Notes: a model not told the origin generated them from the letters alone. 30,426 nt of DNA from Halichondria panicea (GCF_963675165.1 NC_087390.1:3934175-3964600), one strand, 5' to 3'. Shown: positions 1-9,379, counted from the stretch's first letter. Translations and numbers: made by a program.

Positions 1-405
1 CACAACACTATGCAATCTCATTCTACATTCTAAAAGTAACTCCTTGTTGGTGGTCAGAGGTGGTTCTAGGAGGGTTCTAGGTCAGATGGTCAGATGATGA
101 GGTGGTGAGAAGGGAACAGTAGAGGTGTTGAGAAAAGGAAAAATGGAAAAATAAAAATTGTTGGAACGGTCTCACTCAGGAAAAGCACAGATCTGTTCAA
201 GCACAAGCACCGTTTAAGTTCAGCACAAGCAGATCTGTTCCAACAATTTTCAATTTTGGGGTTAATTTTTGGGTTCTGATTTTTACAACGTTGTGGGAAC
301 GGTCTGAAACTTTGAGTGAAACTCAGCCTGTTGACGCTCATATCTATGGAGGGCCATTTGGGCCATTTGGGTCAAAAATAAGGGAATATAAACTCATGTC
401 AACAC
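1..405. other. Non-coding flank with short internal repeats
   Basis: No convincing coding sequence. A 14-bp perfect inverted repeat (AAAATTGTTGGAAC at 154-167 and its complement at 237-250) could form a stem with a loop of about 70 bases. Two copies of GGAACGGTCT followed by ACTCAG lie near 163 and 299, and CAGATCTGTTC occurs twice. A 9-bp tandem duplication (GGCCATTTG) lies at 352-369. The segment may be the outer part of the element proposed for 406-4290, but no clear terminus is visible. Confidence 0.5.
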
Positions 406-790
406 ACGGTTAGAAGACACGCTCAGGCAACACACGCTCAGAAGACACGCTCAGTAAACGTGCTGAGGCAACACACGCTCAGAAGACGCGTTAGGCAACG
501 CGCTCAGGCGACGCGCTCAGAAGACCTGCTCAGGCAACACACGCTCAGAAGACACGCTCAGAAGACACGCTCAGGCAACGCGCTCAGAAGACCTGCTCAG
601 GAAACGCGCTCAGGCAACACACGCTCAGAAGACGCGTTTAGGCAACGCGCTCAGAAGACCTGCTCAGGAAACGCACTCAGGCAACACACGCTCAGAAGAC
701 GCGTTGCCTGAACGCGCTCAGAAGACGAGCTCTGGAGACACGCTCAGCCAGCACACGCTCAGCCAGCACACATACACGTTCAGGAGACTC
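406..790. repeat. Minisatellite, 13-15 bp units (left inverted arm)
   Basis: This is a degenerate tandem array of units such as ACACGCTCAGAAG and ACGCGCTCAGGCAAC, at least 20 units long. A rare variant, GTAAACGTGCTGAGG at about 452-466, marks one position in the array. The same variant, embedded in the same neighbouring units, occurs in reverse complement in the array at 4141-4290, so the two arrays are homologous and inverted rather than merely similar in composition. The open reading frame through the array (460-711) is an effect of the repeat. Units are too short and too directly adjacent for a CRISPR-like reading. Confidence 0.9.
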
Positions 791-883
791 GCTCAGCCTT
801 GATACCTTGACCTTTGTACTGGCGATTTTTGACCTTTGTACTGTGTACTGTGTAGTAGAGAAATCGTGTGAAAATTAATTATC

Positions 884-2042
884 ATGGCAGTTTACCTTGT
901 GAACAGTCACATAGACCTCTGTATAGCACTACAAAATGTGATTGAGGACTACCAGAGGGATCATGTTCAGCAACCTAGGATTGTAATAACTGAAGAACAA
1001 GTATTACATAGCCATTTCTCGGTGCAAGATATGGCAAAACTACTACAGTGTTCAGCCAAAACTGTTTATCGGCGAATACAAGAGTTTGGATTCACCAGTT
1101 ATCTACATTCTGTTGTAAGCGACGTTTCCCTGGAGTCCATCGTTTCTCTGTTTGTCCAGCAACATCCCATGAACGGACCACTTAAGATCACAGGGAATAA
1201 GAGTACCCAGACAAAGAGCAAGGGACAGCCTAGCACGTGTTGACCCTGCTGGTGTCTCTAGTAGATTAAGAATAACTCTACATCGACGGTGATATTCTGT
1301 ACCTGGTTCAAATAGTCTTTGGCATGTGGATGGATACCACAAGCTTATCCACTGGAAAATAGTCATCCACGGTGGGATAGATGGCTATTCAAGGCTCATA
1401 GTATATCTGCATGCTGCAGTCAACAACAGAGCTGAAACGCTCCTTTTTTGCTGGTGTTGAAACATTTGGGCTACCATCAAGAGTTAGAAGCGATAAGGAT
1501 GGAGAAAATGTGAGTATTTCGAGGTATATGCTCAACCACCCTGAGAGAGGACCAGGAAGAGGAACCATGATAACAGGTCGCAGTGTACACAACCAAAGGA
1601 TTGAGAGACTTTGGCGTGATCTGTATGTTGGTTGTGTAGCTCCTTTCTATGGTCTGCTAGATGCGTGTGATGACAGAGATATTTTTTCTCTTCACTATTC
1701 TGTGCTGTCCTTGCTCAGTTACGGCAGTTCAGTAACTCATGGAAAAATCATCCTCTTAGTAGTGAAAGAGGAAAAACTCCGTATCAGCTGTGGGTTCTTG
1801 GAATGTGCACTAGTGCGGAAGACGCTGCACTACAGAGTGTATTGGAGCCACTGAGTAATGTAGGTTAAATTATACAATGCATTCATACCTGGAGTGGTAC
1901 TCTGATCCAGCGCAAGTTACCACCTTACTTAGCTGATGTGTTGGAAACTGTAATTGATCCTGATCCAGACACTATAACCCTTGATAACTTCGGTAAAACA
2001 TATGTTCTTGTTAGAACATTTGTGCATGCCTTTTCAGAGTGA
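884..2042 (+). pseudogene. DDE integrase-core transposase-like gene, broken
   Basis: The reading begins at ATG 884. Residues about 45-72 form a helix-turn-helix (DMAKLLQCSAKTVYRRI), as in the metazoan stand-alone integrase-core family with an N-terminal HTH. The catalytic core is recognisable across three frames: WHVDGYHKLIHW (first Asp at 1329-1331), [26 protein letters not shown] (second Asp at 1492-1494), then [17 protein letters not shown] (Glu at 1603-1605), and later [15 protein letters not shown]. All three acidic catalytic codons remain. The gene is dead as written: a frameshift lies near 1200-1210, a TGA at 1290-1292 replaces a codon after LHRR, and further frameshifts lie near 1437-1450 (in a T run) and 1690-1716. 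A C-terminal remnant (VIDPDPDTITLDNFGKTYVL) ends at TGA 2040-2042. It converges with the HECT remnant on the other strand. The family assignment is confident; that it mobilises DNA is inferred from the family. Confidence 0.85.
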
Positions 2043-2263
2043 AGTAGATCACAGGTATAATTTATAATTATTGAGTTGTGATCCAAAGATTTTCTCCGTG
2101 CACTTTAATTTGTTCTTATCAATGTACGACAATTCAATCAGAGGTGAATAAAATAATGTTGTTTGAGCAACTCAGCATGCGGTAACAATGAGAATAAGAT
2201 GGCAGAGTATATATATATATAGATAGCATGGGTATATATAAGAAAAATGGAAAAAAAAAAAAT
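2043..2263. other. Spacer between convergent remnants
   Basis: This AT-rich gap separates the stop codon of the integrase remnant on + from the stop codon of the HECT remnant on -. It contains AATAAAATAA near 2147-2157, a plausible polyadenylation signal for the + gene, and a (TA)n tract at about 2208-2221. No coding sequence is seen. Confidence 0.5.
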
Positions 2264-4006
2264 TTAGACTTGGCCGAAACTTACTGCACAGGTAATACCC
2301 TGAGCAAATTTGTATTTAAATTTTTCACAGTCATTGTGGTTGGTTGTTGGAATGAACAATGTGTTTGTGCACGTGCTAGATGTAGGTAAATCTGATTTAG
2401 CCTCATCTTCAGCATTGAAGACAGCTCTTCCTCAAACCCTAGTGGAGGACACCAGCAGCTCCTGTGGTGAAAATCAACACATCTGGAGGAAGATTTTCCG
2501 GTTCACTGTTGTTCACCACAGTTACTTTTCCATTCCCATCTATAACAAGTTATTTTGCAACTATAATATTCACCTTCCAAATCCAGTGCCTCTGTTCAGT
2601 CCCCAAGGCTCAAACAAAAGGAGCAAGGAGGAGCAAGCTTCTCCACTTCTTCGGCAGTAAGCTCTGCATTGAACTTGAAGAGAGCCTTGAGAATAATCAC
2701 GGTGCTCTCTTTTCTCCCTACGTACAGCTACGTACTAATAGCTAGCATTCTATTATATATTACCTATAGGGATGACTTGATGTCTCTTCACTTCCTGCTT
2801 TATCCCTGCACAAAAATAATGTCCTAGTTTCATATTTGAATGCGTGCATGCCATTTTTACCCTTCTTGCGCTTGGACTCTCGGTAAGAATGACGGAAATT
2901 CCCTGTTAAACTGTTTCACTGTCACTGCAACAGAAGAGGTATATATACGTGTATATATATAGGGGCTTTCTGAGCAACCTGGGTCCTATATGGAATTGGT
3001 AGCTAGGTATCGCGCATGCACATACCTGTCAGAAGGCACTTGACAGGGATGACCAGGTGCATCACCAGCTATTAGCTAAGATAGCCAACAAGAACGTATT
3101 CAAAATTAAGGGCAGCAACGTATAGTGTTATAGCATTTTAATGCAAGTTAGCTTACTGTGGTGGAGTATGGGAGTTTTGGCATTTGGCTACATGTTCCCT
3201 GAGATTCTTTAACTGCATACATTCCCCACAAGTGATGCATTTCTCAACCATCTGTATAAGTGTTGTATATAAGAGTGTATACTGTTACTGTGCCGTAAGT
3301 ATAGTCGCTACACTCGATACCACAACCACAACAACATACAATGTCAGTGCCAGCAAGCTAGACACAAGAACTAGTGCAGGTGTACATATCTGGTATATGC
3401 ATATCTGGTATATGCAACTTACATATGTTTGGGAATTAGACTTATCCTCAAGTGGTGTCGTATCCAAATTCCTCTGAATCGGACGTATGTCAGAGCATTT
3501 GAAGAGATACACTCTAGCAGCATCGCATTAGCTCCACCCTCAGAGAGCTTGGGGAAATGGTCAACCAGTATCTCATCGGCGCTGCATTCCATGTCAGTAA
3601 AAGTGATTTTCTGCTCCCCTAATCCACCATCCAAAAGCGCTTCACGCTCCCACATAGTTTTGGACTGGTCACTTCTAGCAAGACAATAGAATGCATGTGT
3701 CCAGCATGTGCTTGCTTTTTGCTTCTTTTTGCCAGAGCCCACAGAAAATAATTTACGCTTCTTGCCAGCGTTGTAAGGTGCAAAATTGAATTTTTGCTCT
3801 TGGCCTATCTCTTCCTTCACATTCTTTAGAGTTTTGAGAGCTATTGAAGCCTAGGTCTCCTATGACGTCATCTATATAATTAATTATAGGGACGATTTAG
3901 CAAGGTAGTTTAGGCTATAGTCTAGTCAATACTTACCATCAATACCTAGCCCAGACCTTGAAGTAGAAGGTTGATTGTCTGCCCTACTGGATGATGATGG
4001 ATTGCT
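2264..4006 (-). pseudogene. HECT E3 ubiquitin ligase-like gene (G2E3-like), broken
   Basis: Visible exons, in gene order: 4006-3937 (Ser-rich, ends STSRSGLGID), 3840-3423, an exon ending at 2574, and 2539-2264. The splice joints fit: donor GTAAGT after 3937 with acceptor AG before 3840 is in phase, donor GTAAGT lies after 3423, and donor GTGAAT after 2574 with acceptor before 2539 is in phase. The 3840-3423 exon carries a Lys-rich stretch, then a block with the pattern of the G2E3-like family N-terminus: CWTHAFYCLAR, GLGEQKITF, FPKLSEGG, LLECISSN, then RPIQRNLD after a 1-base frame change. The last exons match the end of a HECT C-lobe: NLPPDVLIFTTGAAG, then LPTSSTCTNTLFIP with the catalytic Cys codon at 2371-2369, then a C-terminus FGQV with TAA at 2264-2266. 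Frameshifts and stops (near 2435, 2425 and in the exon upstream of 2574) break it. The HECT N-lobe is not seen between 2760 and 3420. Family-level function would be ubiquitin transfer through the Cys. Confidence 0.72.
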
Positions 4007-4070
4007 CTGTAGAGAACTAAGAGACCTCTGAGGTAGGTACCAGCTGTAAATTTGACCTCTGATTTGACCC

Positions 4071-4140
4071 TTGCACTTTGAACCTTTTACTCTAAATAAA
4101 GTCAAGTCCTTTGCACTTTAACCTTTTGCTCTAAATAAAG
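4071..4140. repeat. Imperfect direct repeat with two AATAAA motifs
   Basis: A unit of about 31 bp (TTGCACTTTGAACCTTTTAC then TCTAAATAAAG) at 4071-4101 recurs at 4110-4140 with few changes. Each copy ends in AATAAAG. It lies directly inside the right minisatellite arm. It is upstream of the HECT remnant and on the opposite strand, so the AATAAA motifs are unlikely to serve that gene. Confidence 0.7.
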
Positions 4141-4290
4141 CGTGTGTTCCCTGAGCGCGTTATCTAACCGTGTATTGTTTGAGCGCGTCTTCTGAACGTG
4201 TGTTGCCTCAGCACGTTTACTGAGCGCGTCTTCTGAGCGCGGTTCCTGAGCACGTCTGCATTGCCTGAGCGTGTTGCCTGAACGTACGGT
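4141..4290. repeat. Minisatellite (right inverted arm)
   Basis: The array has units such as GAGCGCGTCTTCTGAACGTG and TTGCCTGAGCGTG. Its reverse complement matches the array at 406-790 collinearly over about 60 bp around the shared variant GTAAACGTGCTGAGGCAACA, with few mismatches, and both arrays also share ACACGGTTAG. Together the two arrays form a pair of inverted arms about 3.4 kb apart. Confidence 0.88.
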
Positions 4291-4500
4291 GGCCGATAGG
4301 GGTCACCCGCCTCCGCCAACTAATACCGCCCGCGGCTAACACTCGGTAAAGGGTCACCGCCTCATTTTGCCGCGAGCGGTAAACGAAGAAATGCCGCCGC
4401 CAGGGTCGCCGCCTCATTTAGCCGCCAGCGGTAAAACCTACCCGCCTGAAAATACCGCTCGCGGTATAACCCTTACCGCCCTAAAATGGCGACATCGCAA
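4285..4500. repeat. GC-rich hairpin cluster, about 52 bp periodicity
   Basis: Imperfect repeats start with GGGTCACCCGCC (about 4299), GGGTCACCGCCT (about 4350) and GGGTCGCCGCCT (about 4402), with a weaker copy near 4440. Each contains a near-palindrome built on CCGC..GCGG, the clearest being ATACCGCTCGCGGTAT near 4453. The segment is far richer in GC than its surroundings. It abuts the right minisatellite arm and may be part of the same element or a separate foldback element. Confidence 0.75.
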
Positions 4501-4506
4501 GAGGTC

Positions 4507-5341
4507 AAAAGGTCAATGTTTATAATTAAAGCGCACCTTGGTTTATCATGAGTTGTGTTCAGATGCTCAGCAAGTATGGCTCTTACTATTCCCCCTAGAA
4601 CCCTCATAAAACTAAGCATTAATAGAGGTAGTGAGGTGAGAGTTCACCTGTGGTGTTCTCGCTTCCTAGATCCTCCCTATCTCTGTTAAACTAGTTGCTT
4701 ATAGTTGCTTATAATTATAGATAAGCTGAGGGAATATTTTTGGTTTGGAAGGTCCTATAAATGTATTTTGGCACGGCTATGGACAGTAGATGGAAGGTTT
4801 GTTTTATTCACTTCACCTCACCACACGTACACAGGAATAATTGTTTGCTTGCTTGTATAGTCTAAGCTGGTTAAAGAGAAAGTTTCGAAAAATGGGGTTG
4901 AAGAAAAGACTTGGTGATGCCCCAGATGAAAGATAGAGGTGAATGTATGTATTGTAGAGGATGTGCATGTGATTTAGTAGCTAAGCCAATATCTAGATGG
5001 GCAGACTGATTGTTTAGCCTCCCATTCACGTGGACAAACTACTGTTCCATCTGATGTTAATTACCTGAATGAGGGCCCTCACGCCACGCACAGGGACCCA
5101 TTCCCACCCCCGTGATGTAACCCCCGTGGACAGAAGCCAATGCCTATAATATCTGATATGACGCTTAGTTACAACTATGCTAGCTACGACTATAGTGAAC
5201 ATACTATTATTGTAGGTGTTAATGCAAACCCCATACAAGCTCCGTCGTTTGCTAACCAGAAAGTATGAGATATGTGTTGGAAGGTTAGTGCTTTAGTGCT
5301 TTATACTGTGGTGCTTTATACTGTGTTAAGACTGTAGTGAA
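4507..5341. other. Spacer, nothing coding recognised
   Basis: This is AT-rich sequence with short tandem duplications: AGTTGCTTAT twice at 4693-4712, and GTGCTTTATACTGTG twice at 5296-5325. The upstream exons of the integrase remnant at 5342 would be expected here, but I cannot identify its helix-turn-helix part. Confidence 0.4.
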
Positions 5342-6052
5342 TATCTACTAGAGACGTAGTTGATGAGATCAATTGATCCTGAAGGAGTGTTACTGAGAAG
5401 GAAGCGACAACTCTGAAGAAGAGTGTACTACAGCAAAGTTTGTCTACACTGTATAATTAAATTATGATTATGTTACACATTCTATCTGTAGGGACCGAAC
5501 TATATATGGCATATAGATGGATACGATAAATTAAACGATAAATTAAAGCCGTATGGACTCTGCATCCATGCCTGTGTTGATGGGTAAGATTTTACTAATT
5601 TTTAGTATGTTTTTAAATGGAAGTCTTGATTAGTTACTCAAGGAAGCTAATATGGTTTAAGGTTGGTCCAACGAACAACAACCCCAAAGTCATTGCCAGG
5701 TATTACCTTGAAGCTGTGGAAAGACTGAAGGGTATGTATACATTATATGTAGCATTGCTACGTTAGGGCATAATTGTTGCTGGCTTTGTAGGATGCCCTA
5801 TGGTAGTAAGAGGAGACTGTGGAACTGAAAACTGTAGTGTTGCCCAAATCCAAATTGCCTTTCATATGAATCATGATGACGACCAATCAAAAGTTTCATT
5901 TATGGTCCTTCAACAGCTAACATAGTGAGTTGTACTCAATGTCATATAAAATTATAATCATTATTGTATTTATGTAGCGAGTTGAGGCATTCTGGTCTCA
6001 GTGGTCTCAGTGGAGACGCTCTTGTTGTCATTGGTGGATAGATGTTTGCAAG
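5342..6052 (+). pseudogene. Second DDE integrase-core gene, with introns, broken
   Basis: It belongs to the same integrase superfamily as 884-2042 but to a different lineage (motifs GPNYIWHIDGYDKL and EVGPTNN-like). Exons: about 5342-5437 (ISTRDVVDEI, frame change, then SIDPEGVLLRRKRQL, TGA at 5414-5416, RRVYYSK), 5492-5583, 5634-5731 (YSRKLIWFKVGPTNNNPKV), 5792-5924 (CPMVVRGDCGTENCSVAQIQ), and 5978-6052 (RVEAFWSQ, ending WWIDVCK). The last four introns use good GT..AG sites (GTAAGA/TTAG, GTATGT/GTAG, GTGAGT/GTAG, GTGAGA/ACAG) and the phases match; the first donor (GTTTGT) is weak. The acidic triad is present: Asp in WHIDGY, Asp in RGDCGTEN, Glu in RVEAFW. Damage: a stop at 5414, a frameshift near 5905, and an exact 12-bp tandem duplication (5524-5547) that inserts four residues after HIDGYDKL. 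The C-terminal part beyond 6052 is uncertain. Confidence 0.8.
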
Positions 6053-6089
6053 GTGAGATTATTTTTAATTAAATTTTACAGCGAACTTC

Positions 6090-6548
6090 AGCTGAGGAAA
6101 CACATGGTATTTTCGCAGCTATCTCTTTGTAGTTGCCTTCATCAACACCCTGCCAACCTTGAAGTGGTAGAGGAAGGGAGGTCCAGTGGAGCTACTGAAA
6201 CACCTTCAGCAAGGTAGCCGTCAACGTCAATAACTACAGCTCCCGAGAGTAGTTACACTAAACACACAGTTACACTAAACACACAGATTCGTCCTATATC
6301 TGCTATTTACCTTTCAACAAGTTCCGCTTTTTTCTGTCAGTACCTCAGTGCTTGGTTGTTGTGTTGTTCTAACGGTGAAGCACCAGGAATGTCATCCTCA
6401 GTAAGTTCAACGTCAACACATCCACCTTCAGCCATATCATGTGCATGTACGTACCATCAAGAGTTTAATAAAGAGTTTAATAAACACTCTACAGCTGCTT
6501 GCTAGCTACCAGCTGCTAAAAGAGTACATTACTCATAGTCAGCCTTAC
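6090..6548. other. Spacer, possible end of the integrase gene
   Basis: A possible acceptor (TTTTACAG, ending at 6081) may open a further exon, but I cannot match what follows to the integrase C-terminus. Exact tandem duplications occur at 6251-6284 (17 bp) and 6461-6484 (12 bp). No independent gene is seen. Confidence 0.35.
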
Positions 6549-6734
6549 CTTAACCTGTGTTCTTGTAAGTGCTATTTTCTTTGAGGTGTAGCTCCTCTCT
6601 GTGCGCTTGATTCTTGTACCGTTCAACCTTAAAAGTTCAAATTTTCATTTAGTATTGCATAAATTGATCAAGCACATGGCAACTAAAGTGACACAGTTGA
6701 TAGTAAAATGGGCGTGGCAGCAAGCACTTCCGTC
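6549..6734 (+). repeat. Dispersed repeat, copy 1
   Basis: About 185 bp in direct orientation matches 13200-13389. Shared blocks include CTATTTTCTTTGAGGTGTA, CAAGCACATGGCA, CAACTAAAGTGAC and a long 3' block around AAAATGGGCGTGGCAGCAAG. There are several small indels between copies. Non-coding. It looks like part of a dispersed element. The second copy follows directly after a piggyBac-type element, suggesting that element inserted into or beside it. Confidence 0.85.
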
Positions 6735-7080
6735 TGTCCACAAACAACACTATCAAAGGACAACGTTTTCGCATCATACAAAATAAAATAATCCTTTGTA
6801 TTGCTTTGTCCATATTGCTTTGTCCAAACTCCATCTAAATAGTAAATGTGTGATCATTGTCCCATTTGATTGAGAATCATACAACTTAATTTTTTGTATC
6901 GATACTTTTTTTTTTGCATTCCGAGATACAACTGTCTAGCAGGTGCTGTGATGTGAACTGGCTATCTCAACGTTGCATCCCGTTGCATCACCTCGCATGA
7001 TTCGCTAATGATGAAAATCCAGTTTGATGACAATACACTCCATCTTGACTCCATCTTGTTGTCGTTTTCAGGATGATGGC

Positions 7081-7800
7081 CCAAAATGATATGTGTGTTG
7101 GATCAATCTCGGTAGATGACGAGGTGAATTTGTCTAAACTTTCACAACTGTCAATAACTGACAACTGTCAATAACTGTCAATGCACAACTACTCAGTTGG
7201 AGTCTTGCCAGGAGCGCATGGAAGTTGTTCAGATCATTGTACAGATCATTGTATGCCAATGAAATGAAAAGGGACCTTAATGCAGCAATAATTAAATTAA
7301 GCAAAACATGGGCTTTTTTCCTTCCTCTACCTACACGTTGAAGAAAACACGTTGAAGAAAAGAAACTCACCGAACGTACAATGAAATTTATGTCTGAAAT
7401 TCCTTGGGAAAATCAGTACTTCTTCACAATTACAGGCCCCTTCCGAAGCCTCCACAACCTCCACCACCGTGAGTTTAGTCCAATCACTATAATTATTTAT
7501 AGTTATTATGAATAAGAAGAAGAAGTCCAAGCGTGTCAGGAAACAGGGGGTACGTACCACCCTGATCCTCACTGACCCTCACCAGGTGAGTTTACCAAGT
7601 CATTACTTGAGACCTGATCTACCGACTTCACCTGATCTACCTGATCTACCGACTCCCAAGAGGAAGAAGACGGTGAGTTTGCAACACTTAAAATCACATT
7701 GTCATTATTGCTAGGGACGATGGCAACGACAAGGACAGATGTAACTTATGACAATGATGGCTACTTATGGATCAAAGGAATTCGTTACGGCAAAACGTGA
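7081..7800 (+). other. Possible short exons of an unrecognised gene, weak
   Basis: Four short protein-like stretches each end at a GTGA donor: about 7340-7470 (contains KFMSEIPWENQYFFTITGPF), 7508-7584 (MNKKKKSKRVRKQG, basic), about 7610-7671 (ends PTPKRKKT) and about 7716-7797 (contains TYDNDGYLWIKGIRYGKT). GGTGAGTTT occurs at the end of several of them. I do not recognise a family and cannot find acceptors that join all of them in phase. The even spacing of GTGAGTTT could also reflect duplication of a short segment. Tandem duplications at 7144-7177, 7230-7253 and 7333-7360 break the readings. Confidence 0.22.
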
Positions 7801-7937
7801 ACAATTTTACTCTTATTTTAATCTCATTTCATTGTTATTTTGTTATTAATTAATTTTGTTCTGCATTTATCATTATATATGGCATTTATCATCATTATAG
7901 TGATGAGGAGGAAGAGGAAGAGACCTACTGTCGCTAC

Positions 7938-8636
7938 CGTCAATAGAATGCCCATACAACAAGGGTGCAACATGTGTTGCCATAACAACCATGGTTATTA
8001 CGCTCACCCGTTTTTATCATTTTAAATGCCCGGCCAGCGGTGAGATAAAATCCAAAGAGATAAAATCCAAAAATTTTTTTTTTATGGATCAGCCTATCAT
8101 ATGGTATAAAGGCTTGACTAAGCTTGATTTTCACATCATATGAATGTAACAGTGCTAAGATATATCTATATCGGTGAACGATCTATGAAATTTACAAACT
8201 GTTCATTACTGCTAATTCTATTTTAGCTATACTATACTTACACTACTGATATTCTAGCTATACTATACTACTTGCCAGAGTCACACAGTGAGCCCTCTCC
8301 TGGTCTTTCACCGTCCTGGTCCATAGCACTAGCGTCTAGGTCCATGTCATGCACATGTCCTCAGTCCCAGACAGTTCATCAGCGTCTGGCATAAAGCTGG
8401 TAGCCGGTATCCATAGGCACTGTCATCACCAGAGCTGTTCAAGCACATCGGCACAAGTAAACAATCTAGCCATAGCTTCGTGCGGTAAGATGCTAATGAA
8501 ATTTTAACATAGCAACGTGGCTTGGAAAATTCTAGACTAAATTGCACGTGATTCTACAGCTCTTCCTCTATACAGGGATGTGCGTAGTTCGAGCTACTTC
8601 CGAAGTATCGCAGAATTAGAATTTTGCAAAAAAGTC
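7938..8636 (-). mobile_element. piggyBac-derived element, copy 1 (truncated at both ends)
   Basis: This is the reverse complement of most of the element at 12307-13184. The match starts at about 7938 and runs to about 8636, ending in a T-rich tract next to GACTTTTT in the other copy. Both terminal inverted repeats are lost. On the - strand it carries the same small coding start (MARLFTCADVLEQL, ATG near 8474), broken after that by a deletion of about 33 bp relative to copy 2. A 15-bp tandem duplication at 8042-8071 is absent from copy 2. The SET-domain reading begins exactly where this copy ends. Confidence 0.85.
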
Positions 8637-9051
8637 ACAACTACCCGTGGGCCCCAAATTGAGGGTGGAAGTTTTTGAGGGCAAAGGAAGAGGAGTTGCC
8701 CTTGAGGCAATACCGAAGGGGTCCTTCGTGTGTGAGTACGTGGGCAAGCTGCTCAATTTTGCATTGACGAAGGCTGCAGAGAAAGCCTATGAGCAGCAGG
8801 GAGTCGGATGCTACATGTATTATTTTAAGGATGACTCCAAGTGAATGTGGTGAGCCTAATTTATATTATGTATAATTTCATATATTTAAATTAAAATTAA
8901 TAGTATTGATGCCACTAAAAAAGGCCGTTTGATAAATCACTCTCGCTTAGCACCAAATTTAATCCCCAAGAAATTTGGTGAAGAGCTGCTGTACGATTAT
9001 GGAGAGGAAGACAGAGATGTCATAGGGGGGTGGACTGGACCACCTCCATAA
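8620..9051 (+). pseudogene. SET-domain (KMT5A/SET8-like) fragment
   Basis: Exon 1 is open from 8620 with no ATG; its first codons come from the end of the adjacent transposon. It reads EGKGRGVALEAIPKGSFVCE, then YVG, then GCYMYYFKDDSK. An in-frame TGA (8842-8844) follows, probably a former Trp codon. A GTGAGC donor at 8850 and an AATAG acceptor at 8903 define a 54-bp intron that rejoins the frame as MCIDATKKGRLINHS. The end reads FGEELLYDYGEED, stop at 9049-9051. Motifs GKGRGV, YVG, CYMYYF, RLINHS and ELLYDYG in this order are those of histone H4K20 mono-methyltransferase-type SET domains. The segment normally lying between RLINHS and GEELLYDYG is about 20 residues too short, so the fold is unlikely to be complete. 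The fragment lacks any N-terminal region. Methyltransferase activity is not expected as written. Confidence 0.82.
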
Positions 9052-9138
9052 AACAAAAAAAAAGGGGGGTGAGAGGCGACAGCCTCCATAACCAAAATGA
9101 ACGGTGGACCGGACCACCAAAAAAAAAGGGGGGTGAGG
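9028..9138. repeat. Imperfect 75-bp tandem duplication
   Basis: GTGGACTGGACCACC followed by an A run and GGGGGGTGAG at about 9030-9071 recurs at about 9104-9138 as GTGGACCGGACCACC, A run, GGGGGGTGAG. The first copy supplies the last codons and stop of the SET fragment. Confidence 0.8.
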
Positions 9139-9323
9139 GGGCTATTGGCAACACCAGCCAACTCTCACCAACCTGAATTCCGTTCCATGAACCGTCAGAC
9201 TGGTGTCACTCATAACATATATAGTGTCGAATAATATATAATAGAATAATATATAATAGAAACTTTTCAGTTCAGTTTGCAGTTCAGTTTGACGTATTAT
9301 TATGGTAAACTCTGCATCTATGT

Positions 9324-9374
9324 GGTAGTAGTAGTAGTAGTAATAGTAATAGTAGTAGCAGCTAGTAGTAGTAC
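9324..9374. repeat. (GTA)n microsatellite
   Basis: GTA repeats interrupted by a few AAT and GCAGC variants. Directly upstream, GAATAATATATAATA is duplicated exactly (9229-9258). Confidence 0.95.
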
Positions 9375-9379
9375 CGTAC

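Noticed and set aside
460-711. Reading frame inside the left minisatellite
   Set aside because: Arg, Gln and Thr periodic product of a tandem repeat; no independent evidence for a gene.
406-790. CRISPR-like array
   Set aside because: Units of 13-15 bp are directly adjacent with no unique spacers, and the context is eukaryotic.
2310-2745. + strand frames at 2310-2660 and 2464-2745
   Set aside because: They are antisense shadows of the HECT C-terminal exons on -.
70-4605. 12-bp inverted match GAGGGTTCTAGG (70-81 and 4594-4605) as outer ends of the proposed element
   Set aside because: Too short at this distance, and the neighbouring bases do not match; kept only as a hint.
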